In this document: in pieces, positions 1-8,989 of the stretch
Position numbering within the stretch: position 1 is the stretch's first letter
How the letters are laid out: each line of letters begins with the position of its first letter
Assembly (NCBI GenBank): GCA_963741505.1
Contig: CAVUIJ010000002.1
Location: 310,001 to 374,000, forward strand
Direction of reading: 5' to 3'
DNA from: JAKFWF01 sp963741505
GTDB lineage: Bacteria > Pseudomonadota > Alphaproteobacteria > Rhizobiales > Hyphomicrobiaceae
DNA: 64,000 nt
Program-made: the position numbers and the translations under genes
The notes under the pieces: generated by a model
What the model saw: only the letters and a program-made list of their open reading frames with translations
The model's database searches: none
Told to the model about the DNA's origin: nothing

Positions 1-125
1 CGCGCGCCCGGCAGTGGCCCGGCACGACACGGGCGATACCTAAGGACAAGCCGCCAGCGGGTCAACCCGACAGAGCGACGGAACCAGTCGCCGGCCATGC
101 CAAGGAACGGGCCTTGGACGCCGGC

Positions 126-848
126 TCAATCATCGTTTTGATCCAGCGTGCGGCGCGAGCGCGTCCACGCATGCGGGCGCTTGAGGAAGTCGTGCAGGGT
201 CTTGCCCGGCTCCATGCGGAACTGCTCCTGCTGCAGCCGGAAGCCTACGATGCGGTCAAGGCGGAAGGTGCGGAAATCATTGCGCAGCTCGCACCAGGCA
301 GCCAGCATCCAAACCGGCCCGAAGTAGGCGAGCGACAGCGGCCTGACCGTACGCTCCGATGCCAGGCCTTCGATATCGGTGTAGGCGAAATGCACCTTGA
401 GCCGCAGCCGCAGCGCATGTCGCAGCTCGGCCAGATCGAACTTGATCGGCTCCATGTAGGTGGTTGCCGGCGCCAGCAGCGCGGTGTTGGCCATGTAGCC
501 GCGCAGCCGGTCCGGGATCACCGCCTCGATCTTGGCGATGGCGTCGCTCGCCGCCGCCGCCAACTCCGCATCCGCCATGGTTTCGACGATGCGGGCGCCG
601 AGCACCAGAGCTTCGATCTCCTGTTCCTTGAACATTAGCGGCGGCATGTCGAAGCCGGCCTTCAACACGTAGCCGACGCCGGCCTCGCCCTCGATCGGTA
701 CGCCGCTGGCAATCAGATCCTGGATGTCGCGATAGATCGTGCGTTCCGACACCTCGAGCGCCTCGCCGAGGTCACGGGCACGCACCGAGCCGTGCGACTT
801 GCGACGCAGATGCTGGATGATCTCGAACAGTCGGTCGGCGCGGCGCAC
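126..848 (-). CDS. YafY-type transcriptional regulator (HTH + WYL domain)
   Basis: 240 aa. Residues 1-58 form a DeoR/HTH_11-type winged helix with the signature VSERTIYRDIQDL, typical of YafY regulators. Residues about 135-205 form a WYL-like ligand domain containing RPLSLAYFGPVWMLAAWC and FRLDRI. WYL proteins usually sense a small ligand or nucleic acid and control adjacent genes. This gene is divergent from the DUF1127, VOC and ogt genes, and tandem palindromes at 901-954 lie between them, so autoregulation and control of those neighbours is a reasonable inference. The effector is unknown. The family call is confident. Confidence 0.9.
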   Translation of the reverse strand: MRRADRLFEIIQHLRRKSHGSVRARDLGEALEVSERTIYRDIQDLIASGVPIEGEAGVGYVLKAGFDMPPLMFKEQEIEALVLGARIVETMADAELAAAASDAIAKIEAVIPDRLRGYMANTALLAPATTYMEPIKFDLAELRHALRLRLKVHFAYTDIEGLASERTVRPLSLAYFGPVWMLAAWCELRNDFRTFRLDRIVGFRLQQEQFRMEPGKTLHDFLKRPHAWTRSRRTLDQNDD

Positions 849-900
849 GGGTACATTTCCCTTCGCAGATGCGGGCTGGCCCGCTCACCTATCGTAATCC

Positions 901-954
901 TCCTGACACCACGGTGTCAGGAGCATGCCGGACCTCCTGACACCAGGCTGTCAG
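901..954. promoter_or_regulatory. Tandem palindromic operator candidates
   Basis: Positions 901-922 are a perfect inverted repeat, TCCTGACACC-AC-GGTGTCAGGA. A second copy of TCCTGACACC at 935-944 is followed by an imperfect right half (TGTCAG at 949-954). The pair lies 50-110 bp upstream of the divergent WYL regulator and about 80-130 bp before DUF1127. The spacing between the equivalent left arms is 34 bp, about three helical turns. This suggests two operator sites for the regulator at 126-848. No binding data; inferred from symmetry and position. Confidence 0.6.
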
Positions 955-1033
955 TGGCCCTGAGGCATAGTGTCTGCAGTCGGGCGGCATCGAGCAAACG
1001 TCGCCTGCAACGAGAACCGACAGGAGAGATGTC

Positions 1034-1301
1034 ATGCTGCACCTTACACTTGCAACGTCGACCCACGCACGCGACGCTTCACTTGTCAGCCGCCTCGCGG
1101 CCCACTTCCAGGAACGGCTGGCGTGAATATCTGCAGCGGCGCCGGCTGAAGGCTACCATCTTCACGCTGCGCGGCCTCGACGACCGCACCTTGCGCGACA
1201 TCGGCCTCGACCGCAGCGAGATCGAGTCGGTGGTCCACTCCAAGGGAGCGGGCCGCCGGCTGCGCTATCTCGATATCGGCGGCATCACCCCGCGCGGGTA
1301 G
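1034..1301 (+). CDS. DUF1127 small protein (frame broken by one extra base)
   Basis: ATG 1034 has AGGAG at 1022-1026 and begins MLHLTLATSTHARDASLV. The frame stops at 1124-1126. The DUF1127 core WREYLQRRR...LRGLDDRTLRDIGLDRSEIESVV continues one frame over. Removing one G from the GG at 1116-1117 joins the two into an 88-aa protein ending at 1301. DUF1127 proteins are short, basic, alphaproteobacterial proteins; some relatives take part in phosphate, carbon or RNA-related regulation, but the role here is unknown. The break fits the insertion-only error pattern seen across the window. Confidence 0.75.
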
Positions 1302-1340
1302 CGCCTGACGCTGCAGTCACAACCTGACAGGAGATCGGTC

Positions 1341-1718
1341 ATGATCAATCACGTTTCCATTGGCGTCCGCGACATCGCAAGATCGAAGCAGTTCTATGAT
1401 GCGGTGCTGAAGCCGCTCGGCTACAGATGCGCGAGTGAAGGCGAAGGCTCGCTTGGATATGGCGCCGAAGACGTGCGGCTGTGGATCGGCAAGGCGGAAC
1501 GGCCGGTGCCGGCGGACGAAAAGTCCGGGCTGCATTTCTGTTTCGATGCGCCGACGCGCAAGAGCGTCGACGCATTCCACACAGCGGCACTGAAGGCCGG
1601 CGGCCGCGACAATGGACCACCGGGGCTGCGCGCCGACTATGGTGCGAACTACTATGCGGCGTTCGTGATCGACCCCGACGGCTACCGAATCGAAGCCTAC
1701 AGTGCGGCGAAGAATTGA
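1341..1718 (+). CDS. VOC (glyoxalase/dioxygenase-fold) family protein
   Basis: 125 aa. It starts MINHVSIGVRDIARSKQFYD, the usual opening of a vicinal-oxygen-chelate monomer. His4, the His in LHFCFDAP and the Glu in IDPDGYRIEAY sit where VOC proteins place metal ligands. The single pair of babab modules matches glyoxalase/bleomycin-resistance-like proteins, but the substrate cannot be told. GACAGGAG precedes the ATG at good spacing. It lies between DUF1127 and ogt on the same strand and is probably co-transcribed. VOC genes are often found beside WYL regulators. Confidence 0.9.
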   Translation: MINHVSIGVRDIARSKQFYDAVLKPLGYRCASEGEGSLGYGAEDVRLWIGKAERPVPADEKSGLHFCFDAPTRKSVDAFHTAALKAGGRDNGPPGLRADYGANYYAAFVIDPDGYRIEAYSAAKN

Positions 1719-1746
1719 CGTCGGCGCGCGAATAGAGGAGGCAGCG

Positions 1747-2340
1747 ATGAAGTTGCACGGCTCTGGCTACCACCTGTTCGACACCGCCTTCGGCGTCTGC
1801 GGTGTCGCCTGGAGCGACCGCGGTCTCACGCGTCTGCAGTTGCCGGAGTGCGACCGGCAGGCGACCGAAAAGCGCCTGCGGGAGCGCGCGGTGACAACAG
1901 CGGCAGCCCAGCCGCCAGCCGGCGTTGCAGCGGCCATACGCCAATTGCAGCGCTATTTCGAAGGCCAGCGGGCGGACTTTGCCGAGATAGGACTCGACCT
2001 TGGCGATACCCCACCGTTCTTCGAGGCGATCTATCGGCTCACCCGCGCCGTCGGCTGGGGCGAGATTGCAACCTATGGCGAGCTGGCCGATCGCGCCGGT
2101 TCGCCCGGCTCGGCGCGCGCGGTCGGCCAGGCTATGGCGCGCAACCCGATCCCGATCATCATCCCCTGCCATCGCGTGCTCGCCGCCAACCGCAAAGTCG
2201 GCGGCTTCTCGGCGTTCGGCGGCACGCTGACCAAGGAGCGGTTGCTCGCGATGGAGGGCGTCAGCCTCGCCGCCGAGCTGCCGCTGTTCGCCATTGATAC
2301 GCGGGAGCGCCTCAGGTTTTCAGCCGGTAGCCGGTCTTGA
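1747..2340 (+). CDS. ogt: Methylated-DNA--[protein]-cysteine S-methyltransferase
   Basis: 197 aa from ATG 1747 (GAGGAG upstream). This suicide repair protein moves the alkyl group from O6-alkylguanine to its own cysteine. The active-site motif IPCHRV is present, followed by VGGFSAFGGTLTKERLLAMEG, which is typical of the C-terminal DNA-binding domain. The N-terminal about 95 residues form the variable RNaseH-like domain. There is no AdaA-type metal-binding extension, so it is the stand-alone Ogt type. The 3' end overlaps the convergent ABC permease gene by about 29 bp. Confidence 0.95.
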   Translation: MKLHGSGYHLFDTAFGVCGVAWSDRGLTRLQLPECDRQATEKRLRERAVTTAAAQPPAGVAAAIRQLQRYFEGQRADFAEIGLDLGDTPPFFEAIYRLTRAVGWGEIATYGELADRAGSPGSARAVGQAMARNPIPIIIPCHRVLAANRKVGGFSAFGGTLTKERLLAMEGVSLAAELPLFAIDTRERLRFSAGSRS

Positions 2341-3070
2341 AGATCCACCACACCACCGACAGGCAGCCGGCGAAAAAGACCAGCGTCACGGCGAGGCTCA
2401 CCGCGACGTTGACGTCGGCCTGGCCGTAGAAGCTCCAGCGGATAGGCGCTGACGAGGTACACCACCGGGTTGAACAGCGACACCGCCTGCCAGAACGGCG
2501 GCAGCATGTCGATCGAGTAGAACGCGCCGCCGAGGAAGGTCAGCGGCCCGATGACGAGCAGCGGAATGATCTGCAGCCGCTCGAAGCCGTCGGCCCACAC
2601 GCCAATGATGAAGCCGAGCAGGCTGAACGTCACCGTCGTCAGCACCATGACGGCCAGCATCCATAGCGGATGAGCGATATCGAGCGGCACGAACAGCGCC
2701 GCCGTTGCGAGCGTGATCAGGCCAATAAAGATCGACTTGGTCGCCGCCGCGCCGACATAGCCGATCACGATCTCGATCGCCGACACCGGCGCCGACAGGA
2801 TCTCGTAGATGGTGCCGGTGAAGCGCGGGAAGTAGATGCCGAACGACGCGTTCGAGACGCTTTGCGTCAATAGCGACATCATCACCAGTCCCGGCACGAT
2901 GAAGGCACCGTAGCTGACGCCGTCGACCTGCTGCATGCGGTCGCCGATGGCAGCACCGAACACGACGAAGTAGAGCGCGGTCGACAGTACCGGCGAGATG
3001 ATGCTGCCCAACGGCGTGCGCATGAAACGCGCCATCTCGAAGCGATAGATCGCCTTGATGCCATGGATGT

Positions 3071-3074
<4 letters not shown>
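2312..3074 (-). CDS. ABC-2 type transporter permease (frame broken near the 3' end)
   Basis: About 253 aa after repair. It has six predicted membrane segments and the ABC-2 signature region FNPVVYLVSAY. After that point the frame is shifted; removing one base at 2440-2441 (GCGG to GCG on the plus strand) restores a C-terminus ending VVWWIFKTGYRLKT with stop at 2312. This ending is typical of DrrB/YadH-like exporters. The start overlaps the stop of the ATPase gene (3071-3074), showing translational coupling. It probably exports a drug or lipid-like compound; the substrate is unknown. Confidence 0.85.
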
Positions 3075-4003
<929 letters not shown>

Positions 4004-4064
4004 GGGCTATGTAGGCCGAACGGTGCGATCAGCCAAGCCGTGTGCAATTGGCGCGCAGTGGGCA

Positions 4065-4859
4065 CTACGACAACAATCGCATCATCAGCACGAAGGCGGC
4101 GCCACCCGCACCCAGGACGAGGCCCGAGATCGCCCGCACCGGATTGCGCCAGAACATCTCATAGGCCTCGCGCAATTGGCCGCCGTTGAGCGTCCACCAA
4201 CCGGCGTCGGTGACGAGCGCTCGGTCGGACGCCAGCTGGGCGACCTCGGCGATGATCGTCACCTTGCACAGCACCGACTGCAGCACCTTGTAGTACTGGC
4301 CCTGCGCGAACGCCTGCGCCTCCTGCAGGCCCGACAGAAAGCTCGACAGCGACAGGCCGTTGTTGCGCGCGAGCGTCTCGATCACGGGCCGCTCGACATA
4401 GTTGCTGCCGAATATCTCGCCGAAGGCGCGGGAGAGATCGAACTTCTGGCTGTCGTGCACCGCGACCGGCTTGACCCCGAGCAGTCCGCTGCGGTGGGCA
4501 ATGGCGGCGAAGCCGAACTTCTCGTCGCGCATATTCCAGTGCAGGAAGCTGGCATAAGGATTGCGCGCGACGAAGTCGTAGAAGCGCGCCAGCATCGCGC
4601 CTTCCATGGCATCGAGGCTGGCAACCTCGTCGTGCCGCCGGCGCGACAGCTCGACCTCGGCATGGATCGAGAACGAGCTGGTGTCGCCGGTGCCGAGGTT
4701 GCGCAATGCGATGGCCGTGATCCGCGGCGAGGCATAGCCCTGGGCCTCGTTGAAGCTCTCACAGGCATAGTGGATCACGAACACCGATGAAGGGTGCACG
4801 AACAGCCGGCCAAGGCCTTCGCGGGCGGCCTTTTGTCGGGTCGGGTTGGGTGCTGCCAC
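4065..4859 (-). CDS. Hypothetical protein with C-terminal membrane anchor
   Basis: 264 aa; family not recognised. The first 180 residues look soluble, with conserved-looking stretches FVIHYACESFNEAQGYASPR and FLHWNMRDEKFGFAAIAHR whose acidic and aromatic residues recall an RNase H-like nuclease fold; that is only an impression. The last 25 residues (AISGLVLGAGGAAFVLMMRLL) are one hydrophobic segment, suggesting a tail-anchored protein with the main domain in the cytoplasm. It lies 61 bp upstream of the ABC ATPase on the same strand. High GC throughout and no sign of transfer. Confidence 0.6.
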   Translation of the reverse strand: MAAPNPTRQKAAREGLGRLFVHPSSVFVIHYACESFNEAQGYASPRITAIALRNLGTGDTSSFSIHAEVELSRRRHDEVASLDAMEGAMLARFYDFVARNPYASFLHWNMRDEKFGFAAIAHRSGLLGVKPVAVHDSQKFDLSRAFGEIFGSNYVERPVIETLARNNGLSLSSFLSGLQEAQAFAQGQYYKVLQSVLCKVTIIAEVAQLASDRALVTDAGWWTLNGGQLREAYEMFWRNPVRAISGLVLGAGGAAFVLMMRLLS

Positions 4860-5063
4860 GGTCAGGCTAACCTTGCTGCAACGACGAAGATGCCGCCGGC
4901 AGGCGAATTGAATCGCGCCAGTGTGCAGCTTAGTGTCCCGCTTCGGCCGGTCGATTCAAGGCGGTGGCCCAGTCGCGTGGGCGCCGGGCTAAGATTGGCG
5001 TGGCACTGGTGCACGAAAGCTGGCATCTAGGCCGCCGCCTCATCCTGCCGCACGGAAACACCG

Positions 5064-5948
5064 ATGGCCGTTCAGTTCCTGTCGCGACGGCCAATCCTGC
5101 AAGCCGCCCTGCTGGCGGTTGCGGCCGAAGCGCTGTTGACCTTCATGGACGCGTTGATCAAGGGGCTCAGCCCGCGCTATCCGACCCTCGAGATCGCCTT
5201 CCTGCGCTTTGCTTTCGGCACGCTTTGGGTAACGGCGCTGTTGATCTTGTTCCGGCCCGGCTGGCCGTCGGTGGAGACGGTGCGAGCCAACCTGTCGCGC
5301 TCGTTCCTGGTGGTGATCACGGCCACCTGCTTCTTCTTCGCGCTCGGCCGGCTGCCGCTGGCCGAAACGGTAGCGTTGTCGTTCCTGTCGCCGGTGCTGA
5401 TGGCTTTGTTCGGCGGGCTATTCCTGCACGAAAAGCTCGATCGCTCGATCGCGATCGCGCTGGCCGCCGGCCTCGTCGGCATGACGTTGATCGTCGGCTG
5501 GCGGATCGGCGGGGCGACCTATCAGCCAGGCGCACTCGCCGGAGTTGCTGCGATTTTCGTGTCGACCATCACCTACGCGCTCAACATCATCGTCTTGCGC
5601 ACCCGGGCACAACGCGATCCGGCGCTGACCATCGTGTGGTTCCAGAGCGCGGCGCCGGCCGCCATGCTGATGCTGCCGGCGGCCTATGTCTGGATCACGC
5701 CGCCGGCGTCGGACCTGGCACTGTTCGCCCTGGTCGGCGCCATAGGTGTCGCCGGCCATTACCTGCTCGCGCACGCATTTGCCCGCGCCGAGGCGGCACG
5801 TCTGGCACCGCTGCACTACACGTCGCTGATATGGGGCGTGCTGTTCGGCTATCTGATGTTCGCCGAAGTGCCGACGTTGTTCACGCTAGCGGGCGCAACC
5901 TTGATCGCCGCTGGAGCATGGATCGCCCAGCGCAAACCGAGCCGCTGA
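5064..5948 (+). CDS. EamA/DMT family transporter
   Basis: 294 aa with ten predicted transmembrane helices in two EamA repeats (about 10-140 and 155-285). Typical features are the early FMDALIKGLSPRYP helix, LAETVALSFLSPVLMALFGGLFLHEKL at the end of the first repeat, and the matching HYTSLIWGVLFGYLMFAEVP in the second. Proteins of this drug/metabolite superfamily move amino acids, nucleosides or other metabolites across the inner membrane; the substrate cannot be assigned. It appears monocistronic, facing a small DUF465 gene. Confidence 0.92.
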   Translation: MAVQFLSRRPILQAALLAVAAEALLTFMDALIKGLSPRYPTLEIAFLRFAFGTLWVTALLILFRPGWPSVETVRANLSRSFLVVITATCFFFALGRLPLAETVALSFLSPVLMALFGGLFLHEKLDRSIAIALAAGLVGMTLIVGWRIGGATYQPGALAGVAAIFVSTITYALNIIVLRTRAQRDPALTIVWFQSAAPAAMLMLPAAYVWITPPASDLALFALVGAIGVAGHYLLAHAFARAEAARLAPLHYTSLIWGVLFGYLMFAEVPTLFTLAGATLIAAGAWIAQRKPSR

Positions 5949-5975
5949 CGTTCGCCAGGGTGACCCGCCGCCGCC

Positions 5976-6149
5976 TCAGTGCTGCGGTTGCTCGAGCTTC
6001 GCGATCTGGTCTTTCAGCTTCAGCTTCTGCAGTTTCAGCTTGTTGATCTGGGTGGGATCCGCGGCTGGCCGGGCCAGCTCCTCGGCAATTCGGCGATCCA
6101 GGGTCTTGTGCTTTTCCGCCAGTTCAGAAAGGTAAGCTGACCGCGCCAT
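5976..6149 (-). CDS. DUF465 (YdcH-like) small protein
   Basis: 57 aa, starting at ATG 6149 with a strong GGAGG eight bases upstream, stop at 5976-5978. It begins MARSAYLSELAEKHKTLDRR and ends with LKLKDQIAKLEQ, the coiled-coil DUF465 pattern (short charged helix hairpin, DP/DPTQI turn, K/L-rich second helix). Function of the family is unknown. It is divergent from a second DUF465 gene at 6424-6630, so the window has a back-to-back pair of paralogues. Confidence 0.85.
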   Translation of the reverse strand: MARSAYLSELAEKHKTLDRRIAEELARPAADPTQINKLKLQKLKLKDQIAKLEQPQH

Positions 6150-6423
6150 CCTAACCTCCGAGCGTTGCTAATTAACAAGTTACAGCATGACAGGTTTATG
6201 ACGATTTGTCCAACCGGCGCGGGTGCCCAAGGTTGGCGAAAGGTTAGCGCTGCCGCCGACACGGACAGATCATAACTACCGGATTTATCCCGGCTTTCAT
6301 GCGCTGGCGGCGAACCGCCGACTTGCCTTCGGTCGACAATATCGACAATAGTATTAGCAGATAAGCGCCGGCTGCGGCGCTTGCTGGGCTGCAACGACCA
6401 AGAGACGGAACGAGATAGCGGCA

Positions 6424-6630
6424 ATGGCGCGCCTGGATGACCGGGACATCAGGGAGCAGCTGGCCAAGCTGCGCGCCGAGCACCGTGAACTCGACAACGA
6501 GATTGCGTTGATCGAGGCGGCGGCGCATGCCGACCAGCTGATGATCAAACGCCTGAAGAAGAAGAAGCTGCACCTGAAGGACCAGATCACGGTGCTGGAA
6601 GACCGTCTTCTGCCCGACATCATCGCTTGA
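6424..6630 (+). CDS. DUF465 (YdcH-like) small protein
   Basis: 68 aa, almost entirely helical: DDRDIREQLAKLRAEHRELD, then a loop (AAAHADQLMIKRL), then KKKKLHLKDQITVLEDRLLP. This is the DUF465 two-helix coiled coil. It lies 15 bp upstream of purE on the same strand and is probably in its operon, an arrangement common in alphaproteobacteria. No catalytic residues. Paralogue of the divergent gene at 5976-6149. Confidence 0.88.
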   Translation: MARLDDRDIREQLAKLRAEHRELDNEIALIEAAAHADQLMIKRLKKKKLHLKDQITVLEDRLLPDIIA

Positions 6631-6645
6631 GGGCAAGATAGCCGC

Positions 6646-7138
6646 ATGGCCGCGAACCCACCACTGGTCGGCATCATCATGGGCAGCCAGTCGGACTGGC
6701 CGACGATGCGGCATGCCGCGGACGTGCTGAAAGAACTCGGGGTTGGCGTTCGAGACCCGTATCGTTTCCGCCCACCGCACCCCGGACCGGCTATACGAGT
6801 ACGCGAAAAGTGCCAAATCGCGCGGCCTCAAGGTGATCATCGCCGGTGCCGGTGGCGCCGCCCACCTGCCCGGCATGGCCGCCGCCATGACCACGCTGCC
6901 GGTGCTCGGCGTGCCGGTGGAAAGTCGCGCCCTCAAGGGCCAGGACAGCTTGCTGTCGATCGTGCAGATGCCGCCCGGCGTCCCGGTCGGCACCCTTGCC
7001 ATCGGCGACGCCGGCGCCACCAACGCAGGCCTGCTGGCGGCGCAGATCCTGGCGCTTTCGGACGCCGCCTTGGCGTCGCGGCTCGAGGCGCATCGGGCGA
7101 GCCAGACCGCGGCCGTCGCCGTTTCGCCGAAGGATTAA
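6646..7138 (+). CDS. purE: 5-(carboxyamino)imidazole ribonucleotide mutase (one-base frame break)
   Basis: PurE converts N5-CAIR to CAIR in purine synthesis. The N-terminal part (PLVGIIMGSQSDWPTMRHAA) is in one frame to about 6743. The rest, FETRIVSAHRTPDRLYEYAK through GAGGAAHLPGMAA and QMPPGVPVGTLAIG, is in the next frame. Removing one T at 6743-6744 yields LGVAFETRIVSAHRTP, a normal PurE of about 163 aa. The phosphate-binding GSQSDW, the SAHRTP loop and the GGAAHLPG loop are intact. It is followed within 6 bp by purK. Confidence 0.92.
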
Positions 7139-7143
7139 TCGCC

Positions 7144-8233
7144 TTGCCATCGCCTTCGCAGCCGATCCCGCCGGGCGGCACCATCGGCATTTTGGGTTCT
7201 GGCCAGCTCGGCCGCATGCTGGCACTGGCGGCTGGCAAGCTCGGCCTCAAGACGCATGTCTATTGCGACGCCAGCGGCCCAGCGTTCGACGTCGCGACCG
7301 CGCGCACGACCGCCAAGTTCGACCATCACGAAACGCTCGCCGCTTTCGCCCGGACCGTCGACGCGGTGACCTACGAGTTCGAGAACATTCCGCTCGAAAC
7401 GGTGCGGTTCCTCGAAACGCTCGTGCCCGTCAGGCCCGGCGCCAAGGCACTGGCGTGCGCCCAGGACCGGCTCAACGAGAAGCGCCTGGCCCGTGAACTG
7501 GGAGCGGGGACCGCGGATTTTGCCGCCGTCGATAGCGCCGAAGATCTCGCCGCCGAGCTCGCCCGAATCGGCATGCCAAGCGTGCTGAAGACCCGCCGCT
7601 TCGGCTACGACGGCAAGGGCCAGGTCAAGATCACCGCCGCAAGCGAGGCCGCGGCCGCCTGGCAGGCGATCGGGCAGCAGCCGGCAATTCTCGAAGGCTT
7701 CGTCAAATTCGACTGCGAGGTCTCGGTCATCGCCGTGCGCGGCAGCGACGGCACATATGCCGCCTATGACGTAACCCACAACGAGCACCGCGACCACATC
7801 CTGCACCGCTCGACCGTGCCCGCCGGCCTTGCCCCGGCAACGGCCGCGCGCGCGATCGATATCGCCCGGCGCATCGGCGATGCGCTCGACTACATTGGCG
7901 TTTTCGCGGTCGAGTTCTTCGCCGTCGATGGCGACGTACTGGTCAACGAGATCGCGCCGCGCGTCCATAACAGCGGCCACTGGACGATGGATGCCTGCCT
8001 CGTCAGCCAGTTCGAGAACCACATCCGCGCGGTCGCCGGCTGGCCGCTCGGCGCGACGGCGCGGCATGCCGATGCCGAAATGATCAATCTGATCGGCCCG
8101 GAGGCCGCCGGATGGACGCAAAATCGCGTCCGAGCCAGGGGCTTCGCTGCATCTTTACGGCAAACGGGAGGCCCGCGCCGGCCGCAAGATGGGCCACATC
8201 AACCGGCTGCGCCCGGCGAGATCGCCTAAATGA
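7144..8233 (+). CDS. purK: 5-(carboxyamino)imidazole ribonucleotide synthase (one-base frame break near the C-terminus)
   Basis: ATP-grasp enzyme that carboxylates AIR to N5-CAIR, the substrate of PurE. TTG 7144 is the best start (PSPSQPIPPGGTIGILGSGQ). The ATP-grasp motifs KTRRFGYDGKGQ, EGFVKFDCEVSVI, FAVEFFAVDGDVLVNEIAPR and VHNSGHWTMDAC are present. The last about 35 codons are frame-shifted. Deleting one A from the AAAA run at 8120-8123 restores ASLHLYGKREARAGRKMGHI and a stop at 8231-8233. About 362 aa after repair, normal for PurK. Confidence 0.92.
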
Positions 8234-8312
8234 CGCAGGCGGCCGCGAGGCAGGTGGACTTCTTCACCGGCATTTGCTATTGCCTCATCAATCCAATGAA
8301 GAGGCTGCCCCG

Positions 8313-8332
8313 GCGACCGACAAATCGGTCGC
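8313..8332 (+). promoter_or_regulatory. Perfect hairpin in the rpsU leader
   Basis: GCGACCGA-CAAA-TCGGTCGC, an 8-bp perfect stem with a 4-nt loop, lies between purK and rpsU, 54 nt before the preferred rpsU start. It is followed by GCGGCGAGCGGCC, not by a T tract, so it is not a typical terminator. It could mark the end of purEK mRNA, stabilise a processed rpsU transcript, or take part in S21 regulation. Symmetry is certain, function unknown. Confidence 0.4.
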
Positions 8333-8386
8333 GGCGAGCGGCCTTTGATGACATCCAACCCTTCAACAGTCGAGGATAACACCCAA

Positions 8387-8785
8387 GTGCAGGTTCTCGT
8401 TCGCGACAACAACGTCGACCAGGCTCTCAAGGCGCTCAAGAAGAAGCTGCAGCGCGAGGGCGTCTTCCGCGAGATGAAGCTCCGCAACTATTTCGAGAAG
8501 CCGTCCGAGAAGAAGGCCCGCGAGAAGGCCGAGGCCGTTCGTCGCGCCCGCAAGCTCGCCCGCAAGAAGATGCAGCGTGAAGGTCTGTTGCCGAACAAGG
8601 CGGTGAAGAAGCCGCTGACCGGTGGTCGTGGCGGCCGCGGTGGTCCCGGCGGCGCCGGCCGCACCGAGGGCGGCACCGGCGGCGGTGGCTTCGGCGGTGG
8701 TTCGAGCGGTGGCGGCTTCGGTGGTGGCTCGAGCGGCGGCGGCTTCGGTGGTGGTTCCAGCGGCGGCGGCTTCGGCCAGCGCTGA
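8387..8785 (+). CDS. rpsU: 30S ribosomal protein S21 with glycine-rich C-terminal tail
   Basis: From GTG 8387 the protein begins MQVLVRDNNVDQALKALKKK, the standard S21 start; AGGA lies about ten bases upstream. Met codons at 8345/8348 would add a non-conserved leader. The S21 core (about residues 1-75, to RKKMQREGLLPNK) is followed by a tail of about 55 residues made of glycine and serine with three copies of GGGFGGGSS before a terminal GGGFGQR. S21 sits near the mRNA 3' end/anti-SD region of the 30S subunit. Short tails occur in alphaproteobacteria, but this perfect Gly/Ser/Phe repeat is unusual. A terminator follows at 8813. Confidence 0.95.
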   Translation: MQVLVRDNNVDQALKALKKKLQREGVFREMKLRNYFEKPSEKKAREKAEAVRRARKLARKKMQREGLLPNKAVKKPLTGGRGGRGGPGGAGRTEGGTGGGGFGGGSSGGGFGGGSSGGGFGGGSSGGGFGQR

Positions 8786-8812
8786 ACCGATTAAGAGTTA
8801 CCGATAAGATTC

Positions 8813-8842
8813 AAAGCCGCCGGACATGATCTGGCGGCTTTT
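8813..8842 (+). terminator. Rho-independent terminator of rpsU
   Basis: Stem AAGCCGCC (8814-8821) pairs with GGCGGCTT (8833-8840) across an 11-nt loop, followed by TTTT. It is 28 bp after the rpsU stop. The A-rich upstream and T-rich downstream flanks suit a terminator. Confidence 0.85.
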
Positions 8843-8989
8843 GCTTTCGGCGCGTTGTGCGCGGGCACCGCCGGCACGAGGCTGCCGCGTCAGGCACGCG
8901 TGCAGGGGGCGATCGCCCGGCGATGCGCGGGAAGGGGTGGTCTTTTGAATGCTCAAGGGCGAATTCCACAATCCCGCGCTCTTCCGACC

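Noticed and set aside
6743..6744. Programmed frameshift in purE
   Set aside because: No slippery heptamer or stimulatory structure, and similar single-base insertions break eleven other sites, so an error is more likely.
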